Made by a program: the position numbers and the translations under genes
Notes under the pieces: generated by a model
Databases searched by the model: none
Seen by the model: the letters and a program-made list of their open reading frames with translations, nothing else
Told to the model about the DNA's origin: nothing
Origin: Branchiostoma floridae
Taxonomy: Eukaryota; Chordata; Leptocardii; Amphioxiformes; Branchiostomatidae
Reading direction: 5' to 3'
NCBI RefSeq assembly: GCF_000003815.2
Contig: NC_049995.1
Coordinates: 16,258,437-16,322,436 of the forward strand
DNA: 64,000 nucleotides
In this document: positions 11,600 to 24,000 of the stretch, piece after piece
Position numbering within the stretch: the stretch's first letter is position 1
Layout of the letters: each line of letters begins with the position of its first letter

Positions 11600-13080
11600 C
11601 CCAAATCGCTGTATTGTTACAAAGAAAAACATACTGTTAATGTTATTATAAGTTAAAAACACTTGTCAAACGTACTTTCAGCACAGTTTTTTGCCTGGGG
11701 CACCTGTAAATTAGGTCAAGTAATTAAGTGTGATTTTACTGGTAAAACAACAGAGATAAAATCAAAACTTATTCTTCAATTGTTAGCTCTCCTTGACTGA
11801 TCTGCCCACTGTCTTGACTTCTAAGTCTTCTAAGAAAGCCTATGGAAACACAACGTTCAAGTCTTAGCGTAAACATAGCAACTATCCGTCTACGTAGCGG
11901 CTTACGTTTCTTCGTCTGCGTGAGTTTCGTGAAATTCCGCCGAGTCGTCTGTGGCTGCTGCATGTTGCTCGTGACATCTTACCCCTATAAATAACGCGAA
12001 TGTTGCGGTGAATATTAAAACATACAGTCTTTTCAAGGCCAACATTGTGCAAGACTCCAGACAACTCGTGTTGTCTGTGTGTGTTCGCTCTCACCAAACC
12101 CGGAAGTGAAGTGTCGAGCCAAACTTCAAAACTTACCACTGAGTACAGCCAACCAACAACAAAAACCACCTGCTTGTATTGTCACACAAATCATTATCAA
12201 TTAAGAGTTTTGCCACTTTGTAAATGTCATTTGTATTTAATCATACACAAATTCATTGAATGCATTAGTGATTTCCGATTCTGGGTTCTAATTTGTTAAT
12301 ATGCGTACATTGTCATGCTATCTGAAAGTTTGCCCGCAATGCCATCTTGATTCAACTTTATTGATGACATCAACGCGCGCGTCAATTTTCGTTTAAAAAA
12401 AGATTCGATCATACTTTAATTCGTAGACACTGCATAATGAACAAAGCCATGTCGTGAATTGAAAACAATATTGGAAAATGGATAGTAATGCCGTGAAATG
12501 CAATAATCAAAGTCAAAGCAGATAACATAAACCATCATCATCCGGGCCTGCTGGTTGCACGGATGGACATTACAACATTATAAAAGAACAAAGATGCAGA
12601 ATATGGTGTTCGTTCAGAATATATAACACAAATATGATATAAGACTCATACTCTTTGTGATAAGTTATTTGTTTAACATTCCTCGCCACTTAGATTTCAT
12701 AATAAAGACATCCTTTTTTTGCCAAACCTTTTTTTATAAGTTTTGCGGTTGCAAACGATGTCATCCATGCAATCAAATCAACATGGCTAATGTTTAACAG
12801 GTGCAGGTTAGTTAGGTAATGATTTGTTTACCGTTGACAAACATTGAGGGACGCACATGTCGTACTCGTGATTATTCCACACCCTATAACGGCAAAGTGC
12901 TGGTTCAATCTAGCTTCATTTGTGCAAGGAGCTGTTCGAATGAGGTTGTGACTAGTTTTCGAGGTCTTCAGCGTCCAAAAAAGGCTTCCAAACTAGGATC
13001 TGGTTGTTACAAGGAGGAGAAGAAGAGTGTTAAGGACTTACTGACTGTTTAAGGATTGCGTTACCCACCATTTGATCCCA
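11600..13080. other. Intergenic region between divergent genes
   Basis: It separates the minus-strand EF-hand gene from the plus-strand FG-GAP gene. It probably holds both promoters and the missing first EF-hand exon, but no TATA box or convincing exon was seen. Near 12753-12795 there is a fragment (GATGTCATCCATGCAATCAA ... ATCAACATGG) of the element complete at 50694-51148. Confidence 0.4.
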
Positions 13081-13082
13081 AC

Positions 13083-16000
13083 ATGGCGACCAAAAGTGTA
13101 AGTTTCGTCCTAGTTCTGTGCGCTTGCGCACAGCTTTCTCTGACTTTGACCTTCAAGCAGGTCGCTGTCATGGACGTAAGGTCACCTGCGTTCCTGGGTC
13201 TCCTACCGAACGTGACGTCATCGGGAGTTACCAAGTACGATCTCCTGATTAGCACGTTCAGCGGTATTCCCTTCACTCAAGACTACGTCTGGGGGGTCCC
13301 CGATGTGGGCAGCCGGCTTGAGAAGCCCGGGAGTTGGACCCCCGAAGTCATCACCAACCAACTACACTGGCCGAATGAGATTGAACCCGTACCCGGTACG
13401 TAACGTCACTTACGTATATATACTTAGAATATGCATGTCATACGTATTAAATAAATAATGCTTAATACGTATACCAAGACCACTACAACGTTCGATATGT
13501 GCGTTTTGGGCCGGGTTATCACAAGGGGTTCTATCGTTATCGATATATTATCACATGGGCTTCTATCAAATAATTCGGACGCACTCTGAGTGCATAGTTG
13601 TCAGTGAACCCATTCCCGATGCGTTAAGTCATAAATGTCATACTTGGGCCATTACTTACAACATTCAGGTGTTCCGGACCAAGTTATCACTTCGAGCGCG
13701 ACGCACGCTGTCGATGATCCAGATACTATTGTTACAATCTTTTAAATTTGTTTGAGGACAAACTTTATGTGGCTTGTTACAGAAAATTCTGCCCGTGTTC
13801 AGAAGTCTCTGTTAGAGTTAGAGGCCAGGGACTTTCCTTTTCCGGCATGATATTTTTTTTTCTGAATTTTCAGTTGACGTGTTTGGCAAGGGTGGTGTAG
13901 TCAGTGTTGCCGGTGGATTTTTCCTGCCCACGAAAACCGACGGTGGTTTATTCCTCATTGACGGATGGCCCGGAAAAGCAGGTGGGTTCATCTATGTCAA
14001 TGACAATTCTTTTTGACAGAACACAATACAATCAATAGACGTACACTGATTTGTGTTGGGGGCTTGCAGGTACTGTTTTTGGCAAGTTTGTCTGTTTGTC
14101 TTTCTGTCGACTCTGTCTCTCTCTGTCCCTCTCTGTCTGTCTCTCTGACTCTCTCTCTCTCTCTGTGTGTCTCTCTCTGTCTCTCTCTCCCTCTCTCTGT
14201 GTGTAATATGGGCCTCCTGGCGACTTTCCTTAGCGCTGCAGCAGAGCGTCCGTTTTCCTTCTCCTATCTTTCGTCATCGGCATGCTATGGCCTTGTTGCT
14301 CTAGAGAGCTCAATACGTCTTGATAAAAACTATATTCTTTAAGATGACCCATACTGCAGATTTTTACACTGACCTGATTTTACGGCATAACACGTGAGTC
14401 TTTAGTGTCCTGGGACCGGTTTACGTACATAGGGTTTGCTCACAACTGATTAGCGAATCACAAAAGGGTAAAAGGTCGCTGGGAAAGAGAGATAAATCTT
14501 GGCCACAGTATAGTGCCACGTGCCGTGATGTAAGAACTTACGCAACGTTATGACAAAAGTCCAGCGGTCATCAAAATTTGCGACATGAAGTTCTTAAAAT
14601 AAACGTGTTTATACATACAGGCCTCAGCCGTCAGGGTTGTGATCACTTTGGGGGGGGGGGCATTGTATATAAGCCTTCTAGGCTTCTTGCCTTCTTCTGT
14701 ACGTGCTTTTGTTTGCCTCTCATATCATATCATATCCGTATCATATCATATCATTTTTCCGTTCAAATCAAATTGGCAGTTCTTATACAATTACACTGAA
14801 TTGTGTGACTAACATTCCGACAATTAATAATGATACATTGCATTGCACTTAAAATTGAAAGTTCAAAATGTATAGACTAGTTTAAACCATTTTGTGAGAC
14901 AATAACTTTGTTTGATATCCTGATTATGTAATTTCTTGTTTTGTAAGCAAACAAACAAACAAACTATGATTTATGAACAGGGTCGCCGGCGGACATCTCT
15001 AGCAATGACGTGAAGCAGGACTGGTTCTTCCACCGGGTGGAGTGGTTGGACATGGACGGGGATGGACGGAAAGACGCGCTCACCGCCAGGGCTTTCTTCA
15101 ACCCTCTAGGTATTCTCGCCAAATTGCTATCTGAGCTAAAAGCTTTAAGGGTATCTCAATAAACTCAATTACTCAAGCAACTGGATATGATTTTGGAAAC
15201 GGTCATACGTTTCCGGTACATGTAGAATCCACTACCTTTCGTCAGTGAATTTTAAGAGACCCCGTTGGAGAGCAGGTTTTATATCAAAACTTTGATATGC
15301 GAGTGAGATCTAGTTGGAGAACAGGTGCCTAGCGTTTGACTGATGCTTGAGTACATGTTAGTGCTATTTGGCGTATCTCATTAACTGGGTCTCTATTAAA
15401 CCTTCATCGACGTATCCCTAGGTATTCTGTTAAAAACTTTACACCGTATCTTATGGTAGATATGTCTTATCAACTCAGGGCAAGGAGAAACACAACTTGG
15501 GCTAACGTCACATTTCAAAGTCGCTGCTCGACCGGGCTGTTTGTTAAAATGAAAATAGAAATGTATACGTAAAATTAAACAAATAAGGTCAATGACCTGG
15601 TTCAAACGGCTATCACCATGGTTACTGTGTAACGTCAACTTGTGGTGTTGGATTACATACCGTAGTGAGTGGCAGGACAGAGCTGGAATGGCTGGTCGCC
15701 ATCAATATGAGTATGCTTGAGTAGGTAAAAATTACGGTAAACTTTATGTATTTTTTTGATTGTTAGATTTCTAGTGATTTGATATTTTTCTCATATAGGG
15801 GGTACCTCGAAAGGAGAACTTCTGTGGTTCCAACAACCTGAGTCCGACCCCGTCAACACGCAGTTCTGGTCGCTACATAAGATCATTACCGGCCCGGATA
15901 CCTTCTTTCGCACGGCTAGCCTGCCTATTGGTGGAAAGTTGCGAACAGTCATCATCACGTGCGGATACTTCTCCAAGGAGCTGCGCATCACGTGGACAGA

Positions 16001-19000
16001 GGGTGAGCATCACGTGATTTTAGCATGAAAGTTCATCTGTGTTGGTAAATGACATTGTGGAAAAACTAAACTTTACTTAACCAACACCAAGTTTAATTGG
16101 GACTTACCCCAAATTTTCAGCCGACTCCGTCAGCCTTGTTCACGGAATGGACCCGTCTGCTGTAGCTTCCGGACGTGACGTCAGGGACACACGACTGCAG
16201 CAGAGGGTCGTAAATGCCAGATTTGTTCGCGTGATTTGTTCACGTGGACAGAGGGCGATCGTCACGTGAACAAATCGTGATCTATATCATTTTAAGACGA
16301 TTCAATCTCTACAAAATTTTGCATACTATCCTGACGAACTAGTGACTTTGACATGCTCAAGTGTTTCTTTCAGTTAGATGTATTGGTATTGAATGGTTCT
16401 GCCACTTTATTCTAGTGACATTGAAGAAGAGCGGTGATTGTCACTTCAAAAGTCCGAAGGAATCTCCGAATTTTTTCCATGATGAAGACATTGAATCGAG
16501 TAATATTACACTGTAGCATCACATGAACAAAGTTCTGTAACTTGTAAACGTCCACCGGTTATCATGAATGCCAGCCGCTCTTTAATGTTCAAAGACCACA
16601 TGAGGATAGTTTTTGTTAAACTTTTCTCCCAAAACAATCAGCGCCTTCCATAAAAATAATTATAAATGCTAGATTATGTTTGCTGTTCAAAAACTGTATC
16701 AAGATGGATAAACAAAACGTATTTCTGCAGACCCAAAAGGAAACTGGACGAACGCAAAAAGCATCAACTCTGCGGTGATAGATGATGGGCTACAGTACTT
16801 CTCTGTGGAGGTTAGTAAGGCGTTTGTTTGTTTGTTTGTTTTTATGCTTTTTGTTTGTTTTGTATAACGGGTAAACTACTTTTATGCTTAACACACCAGT
16901 TGTTTGAGTGCTAGTAAGACATAATTGTAAGGCCCGATTCACTCCAAAGAAGGACCCTTGGTGTTATTGACAAGTGTGAGGGGTTCTTTAACATACCCGA
17001 GGTGTGGCTATCCTCAAACACAGGACCTCTGGCGTACCGTCCCATCCAAGAAAGAAATTCCCTAACCGAGTTTTATAACAGTAAATTATAATTAGTTGAT
17101 ATGCTTATTTTATTTGTTCTGGTATAGGTTGCAGATTTGAATGCAGATGGCAAAGATGACTTGTTGGTGACCGTGAACAGGTAAAACATACTGAAGTAAT
17201 CTACTTCCATGGTTATATTTTTCATGTTATTCAATAATTCATATAAACATTGCGCTGGTAAAAGATGTTTAATTTTACAGTTCAAATGATTATCAAGAAA
17301 AATGATAACAGTATCAGGTAATAACAATTTTCTTTTTAACTTGAAAGTCCATCTCTGTGTTGGGGGAAGCATTTCTTAAAGTAGCTGAACTGTAATCTCC
17401 AACACAAAAATTGGACTTACCCAAATTTTCGACTAAACAGTTCTATGTCAAATAATGAACAATCCACTGCTGCCGTGACGTCACATTATGCACATGACTC
17501 AGTGAGCAGTGGGTCATAAGTAGCAGGAAGTCTATGGCGCCCACCATCTTTTCTTTGTTTTGTTCGGTAGCCCTAACAACGGTACAGTGTACGTGTTCGA
17601 GGTTCCGGATGACCCGGTGACGCAGCCGTTCGAGCGGATATTACTGAAGAGCGGCTACAGCGTGCCCGGGTTCTTCCTGAACGGGAAAGGCGCTCCGGGA
17701 TCTGCCTTTCCTTTCTATTCATCTACTAACGGGTAAGAAAATCATTACTATGAAGAACTGTTCTCCAACTGTTGAGAAAAACTGTTGATATTCCCCAAGA
17801 ACCATTATCAACTGGAATAAACTATATTTCCCAAGAACCATTATCGACTGGAATAAACTGCCATATTCAACCACCCTTCAAGCTAATCCTGTTAAGTTCA
17901 AGGAAGAGGTGTTACAACACCTAAAGGAACGACCAATAAAACAATAGTACTGCGCCCTGGGCCGGGTGGATTGCCCCAACACTAAGGGGTGTTACCCAGA
18001 ATTTATACAAGAACAATAAAAGGCTGGTGCACCCTAAAAGGCCCTGTCGGGCAGTTCACGGGCTTTTTTCTCTTTCGGACGTGACCCCTACGTGGCCCTG
18101 TGGGACTTAAAATGAACCCGGGGCCCGGTAACAACTAGAATCTGAAAAGCCTGGTGTCTCATTTGCACAAACGTATTTGTATTCTATTGTCCAGGCTTAG
18201 GTGGGACAACATAAATCTATGACTATTTATGCAAATTTATGCAAATTAGGTAAATATGCCCAAATATTCATGTTTGTGTTGATTAATCTTTATACTTACA
18301 GGAAAGGAAAACCGTATATTCTGGTCTCTGGCGACGATGACAGGCATGCTTACGTCATGACTCCGCTGAGCCAAGACCCAAAAGACTGGCGGTAAGACCT
18401 ACGTCACATTTCCAAACCGGGGCCCGGCCGGGCAACTTTCGGGAACGAAAAGTATGATATAAAAGACACCAAATTACACAAAGAGAATACCCGTGGATTT
18501 GTGTACATTGTTGCGTATACATTTCTTCTTTTCGTTTCCACGAACAGCCTGACTGGGCCTGGTTTGGAATTGTGACGTTAGTCTAAGACGCTCTCGTCTT
18601 TCACAAATGTATACTTGTATTTTAGTATTTGTGGCACGGTATTGAAGCCAAATAACCTGAAATATAGTAAATGCCTACAATTTTTCATTCACATTTGGAG
18701 ATACATGATTTTTTTTGGGGGGGGGGTGCCATTCTCTGACAAAAATGTATATTTTGGGCTTTACCTTAAAACAAAATTACCTGAAATTCGGTGTGAGATT
18801 GCATGTAACCAGTGCACAGAGCTCGAGTCTAATTATATAAATGATGTATTTTTCATTGTTGTTTGTAGGGGGGGGGGGGGGGGGGTACTATTTTCAGCCA
18901 AATCATGAACATGGTAGAACCCCACCATTTTTTTTTTCTCAGCTACAAGTAGGTTACGATGTATTTTCCATTTTTTTTGTGAGGGGGTACTATGTTGATA

Positions 19001-19419
19001 GCCTCTACCAGGCTCCCCAGGTCGCTGGAAAAATAGTACAAATTGCCCAAATAGACAGAAAACACACCAGAGGAGTTCGTTGGTCGAGGAGTATAGTTTG
19101 CGACGTAAGTTACTCCTCGGCCAACCAACTCCTCTGGTGTGTTTTCTGTCTATTTCACCAATTTCTACTATTTTTCAAGCGACCTGCGGAGCCTGGTAGA
19201 GGCTCTATTTCAGCCGGATCATAAACATCAGAGAACCCTCCGCCATTTTTAAAAAATATTTTTCTCAGGTACAAGCAGGAAACAGTGTACCATGGCGGCG
19301 GCACGGTGGGACAGATTGTGATGGCTGACGTCAACGCGGACGGGATCCAGGAGGTGTTCGTGCCAGCTTACAGCGATAACAAAGTCTTGGTGTACCAAGT
19401 CACGGACACAGAAGGGTAG
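13083..19419 (+). CDS. Secreted FG-GAP/VCBS repeat protein
   Basis: Nine exons join in frame: 13083-13395, 13874-13981, 14981-15109, 15799-16002, 16731-16810, 17128-17180, 17571-17732, 18302-18391 and 19269-19419 (TAG at 19417), giving 429 residues. The start at 13083 is followed by a signal peptide (MATKSVSFVLVLCACAQLS). Three calcium-binding FG-GAP/VCBS-type loops are visible: DMDGDGRKDAL, DLNADGKDDLL and DVNADGIQEVF, spaced through a probable beta-propeller; no membrane segment follows. An upstream in-frame ATG at 13056 would put a poor leader before the signal peptide, so 13083 is preferred. The family is known for extracellular adhesion or carbohydrate-related domains; the substrate or partner here is unknown. 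A possible AATAAA lies near 19457. Confidence 0.85.
14100..14205. repeat. CT-rich microsatellite
   Basis: Imperfect (CT)n/CTGT run in an intron of the FG-GAP gene. The rest of this intron (13982-14980) shows no gene; a short GCAAACAAAC run sits at its 3' end near 14945. Confidence 0.85.
16025..16275. repeat. AAGTTCATCTGTGTTGG-family fragment and short palindrome
   Basis: The segment starting AAAGTTCATCTGTGTTGGTA is shared with 17340-17440 and 29005-29270. A short inverted repeat (CGTGATTTGTTCACGTG / CACGTGAACAAATCG) lies at about 16228-16278. Confidence 0.5.
17340..17445. repeat. AAGTCCATCTCTGTGTTGG-family fragment
   Basis: This copy of the GTTCATCTGTGTTGG family (TCCATCTCTGTGTTGGGG ... ACTTACCCAAATTTTCG) lies in the intron before exon 17571. 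A degenerate SINE-like piece (AACACAGGACCTCTGG) lies at about 16940-17045 in the preceding intron. Confidence 0.5.
17791..18010 (+). mobile_element. Truncated LINE 3' end
   Basis: From about 17828 an open frame reads FPRTIIDWNKLP, then FKEEVLQHLKERPIKQ and a stop at 17945-17947. This is the typical C-terminal tail of a non-LTR retrotransposon reverse transcriptase ORF ('FPRTIxxWNxLP'). It is followed by a GCCCTGGGCCGGGTGGA stretch and CAATAAAAG. The start of the tail is duplicated (TTCC-CAAGAACCATTATC at 17791 and 17828). Confidence 0.65.
18885..18975 (+). repeat. Partial copy of the last FG-GAP exon's acceptor region
   Basis: The block TATTTTCAGCCAAATCATGA ... TTTTCTCAGCTACAAGTAGG closely resembles 19207-19290 (TATTTCAGCCGGATCATAAA ... 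TTTTTCTCAGGTACAAGCAGG), i.e. the branch/acceptor region and the start of the last exon. The copy has lost the AG-G junction and reading frame. G-runs at 18716-18726 and 18869-18884 precede it. Confidence 0.7.
18996..19207. mobile_element. Palindromic MITE
   Basis: The long arms GCCTCTACCAGGCTCC / GGAGCCTGGTAGAGGC and AGAAAACACACCAGAGGAGTT / AACTCCTCTGGTGTGTTTTCT form a hairpin with a ~25-nt centre. It is inserted between the two copies of the acceptor region of the last FG-GAP exon. Confidence 0.75.
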
Positions 19420-21007
19420 TCATTATGACTGCTCATCAGAATCGACAGGCTAGCTAATAAATACCATAACAACTTTCAGGTGTATCAATTCGTTTCGTTT
19501 TCCCACCCTTGACAAGAAGGTTTACTTAATGTTTGTCTCTCTCTTTCTGCGTCTTTCTGTGTGTGTGTGAGAGAGAGTGTGTATGTGTGTGCAGTATTTG
19601 TGTGTTTTGTATGTGTGTGTGTACGGGTTTGTGTGTGTGTGTGTGTGTGTGTGTGCGTGCACGCGCGTATGTGTGTATCGACTGCATAACTCACGAAGCT
19701 GTGGGTGGATGCCTATGATATTTGGTGGGTGGGTAGGGTCTGAAAAAATTTGGGCCTCCTAGCGGTTTTATAAAGTACAGCAGTAGAACTTTTGATATCT
19801 CGTGTTCTGAACATGCTATGTTTGTAATTTCAACGTGGTAGATAGCTCTTGGTTTCGTATCGCAGTTGTCCTTTTTGTTGGAAACTTTGGAAGACGGCAG
19901 GGGTTGATGAATCGTCACTTTTGCACGTAGCCACCTTAGGCAATGCTTAACATGAAATGCACGACATGCAAATCAGGCATACCTAATTAACATAATCCTT
20001 GAGGAAAAGGTAACAGTTGCTGTCCCAAGATCTAGTTATCTACCAAATGATCGATAGACGGAATGTTAAATTAGGAACCTTTGTTTTCATTTACTTCACT
20101 GTTCACACTTTAGGAAGCGTTTGTCAAAGCAAAGACGTCTTTAGTCAGGTTGTCTGCTATAAAGATGCAAATTTTTTTTATCGAATGCCACTTAGTCTGA
20201 CACGTTTTGTGTTTGTCTGATTCAGACTAATACTCGAGACAACAAATGTGGTAAATATCTTTGGTCCAAGAATGCCTCTGTTCTTTCTCGACACCGTGGT
20301 TGCCACGCAACAGCCTGAAGACTTAATCAATCCACACCTGTGACAAGCTGTGTGGTTTAATAGTCCGCAGCAAGACAATTTTATGGATGACATCAGCGTG
20401 CTCATTAATTGTTGTGCAATAAAGTTATATATTGTCACCTAATTTTAGAAGAAAAAAATTGTTTCCCTCCGGATAAAGTTAAAAAGAGAACATACCAAAA
20501 TGGGAAAATATGTCGTACATCTCTAGCCTTGCTTTGATAGACGTGATGCCAGTGAGATACGTGTGGCTATGACCGTCGTTGTAGAAGTGAAACTAGTTAA
20601 GAAGTAAATTTGGCGCCAATGTGGTATCCTTGACTGTAGTTGCCAACTTGGTAAATGGCACTGATCTACCACACATCTTCAATGCAAGAATAAAATACGT
20701 GTTGGCTGTGATACCATTTTTTGTCGCTTGTATTCTTGTTACAACGTTTATGGTGTCGCTTTCTCTCATTAAATGTGGAGTCTGTTGAGGATGCCATGCA
20801 TATAGTTTACTTACTGTGGCCTTAAAGTAAGTAGGACTAGAACGCTGCTGCGCCGCGACAGAGAACACAGCTACTCTCTGTGCCGTCCGGGCGCAGACAG
20901 ACTCCACTACAGGTAACACTTTTGAAAAGCATCTGGTAAGGGGAATATGGTCATGCACATCCCTTTGTTGTAGCCTATTGATATCAATGGTAGGTTAACG
21001 TTCTATC
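19420..21007. repeat. Intergenic region with a TG microsatellite
   Basis: (TG)n with AGAGAG and CGCGCG interruptions lies at about 19555-19680. From 19700 to 21007 no gene is seen. The LRR gene's promoter presumably lies just before 21008, but no TATA box was recognised. Confidence 0.5.
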
Positions 21008-24000
21008 ATGGCGATGAAGTTGATGACAAAGGTTTCATTGTTGCTGCTTGTGCAGTTCCTAGTGTCACCACGCATAGACGCCGGTAGCTGGCAGAGCTGC
21101 CGCGAAGTGTCCGTGGCGAAGTGTGGCGTAGGCGACAGCCGTAGCGATGGCCGTGAGTACCGGTATGACATTGGAGCGTACCAGTACAAGTGGACTAGGT
21201 ACCCCAATGCTGTAAGTGTGTACTACGGCCCATTTCAAACCCTTGCTTTGAGTCAGGTGTTCCAATCCTGTCAGGTATGCTCAAATGCAGCAACTCCGAC
21301 CCAGGGGGGTCCCACCCAGAACCCCTCCCCACCCGCCAGAACCAACATCATGATCGTTGACAACGACGTCGGTAAGCTTGACATTGAAAAGGCAGAGCTT
21401 CTCTCTCAGATCCCCTGTGGTAGCGATTGTAGGCTGTGGTTTGTGGGTTGCAACCTAACGGACATAGAGGGAGGGGCGTTTGCTGAGTTGCCACAGGTGT
21501 CTACCCTGGTCATCTGGCGGAGCAATGTCCAGACTCTGAGGAACGGCACGTTTGCTGGGATGGACGGTCTCAACCGTCTTCTGCTGCTGGAGAACAACCT
21601 GACACATCTGGAGGTGAGTTTTTTTAGTTCTTTTTTGTTTATTGTGATACCGGAGTCCCTTACAATGCTAATCTTCCGGGGTTAAAAGAATTATCGGTTC
21701 TTGGTGGCCAGGAGACCAATGTGCAGATGTTGGAACATTGACGCACCAAATCCGTTGTGTGGGCGTCACTCCACCATCAGGGAAAGTCGTGTAAAAAGCC
21801 TTAGTTTCCTATAAGGGCACAACGTCGGGGCACGTTGGATATCGACCTCAGGACCTTTCGATTCCGAGCCATAAGCTCTACCAGTTACGCCACATTAACG
21901 CCAGTAATCTTCCAGGGTTCAGAAAGGAGAATGACACTTGTAAACATATACACATGCATTAACATCTAAGAAATTAGTCAAAGAGCGATATTGCGTATAG
22001 ATTATAAATACAGCAAACAAAATTTGAAATCGTCAGACGTTTACAATCTTGAGCATTTCTAACATATTATATAGGTTTGGGATTCCTCAAATTGAACTTT
22101 GTTTGCTATAGCTTACTATAATAGGTATTTTGCTACAAGGCCACGCTAATGTCATTCTATTGCATGCTATCCTATATTAGTATATATGTTGTACAGCTTT
22201 GATTTGATACTTTCTTCTGTGTCGTTTAGTTGATTTACTAACCTAATTTCTATGTTGATTTACTTTCATTCTTTCTTCTTTTGTATCAATATCTATTGAT
22301 TATATGTTGTGCTAGTTTGTTATGATTGTGTCGGTATGGTGACCTTGAAAATATGACCTTGAACATTAACAACGTATGATAAATGTACGTATTGATTATG
22401 ATTTATCACACGATCATATGTTTTTTTAGTGAGCCGCTGTTTTTATATCATCTTCGGTATCACGGAATCTGTTCTGTGTTGGTAGTAATCATAGTACAAG
22501 GCTAGACGTTCTTCCAACAGTAAGGTATACCTGGATCAAATTTTCAACGACCAATGCTGCCTTCTTCAGGATCAATACTGATGACCAATCACTTCAGAAC
22601 GTAAACTCGTGAGAGCTTGACCTTGACGTTCTGAAGTGATCGGTCATCAGTATTGATCCTGACGAATTGTATTGATCAATGGTCGTTGAAATTTGATCCG
22701 GGTATACCTTTATGTTGGAGGAAAGTTTCTAATTGTACTACGAATTCGAACTTACACATATTGTCCCGCTGTAGGACGACTGCTTTGGTGGGCTGCCCAG
22801 CTTGTCCGAACTCATCCTTGTGGACAACCAGATCCTGACGCTGTCACCTGACACGTTCCGGGGAGTGCAGCCGTGGTGGTTTGACGTAAGTGCCAATCAC
22901 ATCTCTAACGTAGCACCCGGGACCTTACAGGCGATCAAGTCCGTAGAACATGTCCACGCTGTTGAGAACAAACTGACAGCGATCGACGCGGGGATGTTCT
23001 ACGGTCTTGGGCGGCTGCGGTTTCTGATCCTGGAGGGTAACAGAATCTCCCACATCGCTGCAGGCGCGTTCAGCACAAACACGAAATTGTCCAACCTAGA
23101 TCTGGCGAGAAACAGGCTGACCTTCCTCTCTGGAGGTTGGTTTGAAACGGTGTTTCCATCTAGGCTCGTGCTGCGTGGGAATGGCATTGCCGCCATTGCG
23201 CATGCGTTGGAAGGCAGGATGCTGAGGTCGAGGTTTGTCAAGCTAGACAATCCACCGCGCTGTACCTGTGCGAATGAATGGCTGTACGAACGCGAAGGGA
23301 ACAGCATTCGTGTTCGTACGGAGTTCAAGCAGCGGTTCATCTCGGCAATAGGCGTTCTCTCCGCGTCGAGCTGTCCCGGCTCGACGCTGAAACCAAATTC
23401 TCCCGCGCCAGTCAATCACAGGTCACTGCCCTGTCCGTCACCACTGGTGCAGATCTTGAATGTCGAACGCAGCGCCGCGCACAAGTACGACGCCGTTGGC
23501 GACGTGTACTGGGAGCAATCGCCCACAGTGTCCTTTGCCTTCCCTAACGGCTTACACCACGAGGTTGACATGACATACGACACAAACACGACCATACACG
23601 ACAGTCTGCCGACAGGCAACCTAACCGTGAAAGTGGTGACTGACCTGAAGGCCGAGGGCTGGGTGAAATGTGATGAACCAAATGACCAGTTGGAGGGATC
23701 AGGAAACCACAGCCTGTGTACTAACTACATGGGGAAGTCTAGCTTCACCCTTTGGCTTGAGACCGCCGAGCCCTTGGCCTTCGAGAACACCACTTGCACT
23801 GCCTCTTCTGAAACTGGCTCCCACACTGTCTTCTTCATGGCAAACGAGCGCGCACACTCTGTCATAACAACACCCCAAGCCACAGAGCTGTCACTCATGA
23901 ACACGACACCATTCTCCACCATCATCAGCACCACACCACTATCCACCAGCGCGAGCGATGCTGGCTATGTAGATCCCGCTAGGTACATTTTGTGGGCATT

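Noticed and set aside
20593-20958. 121-codon minus-strand ORF before the LRR gene
   Set aside because: No recognisable domain, signal peptide or splice context; chance ORF length.
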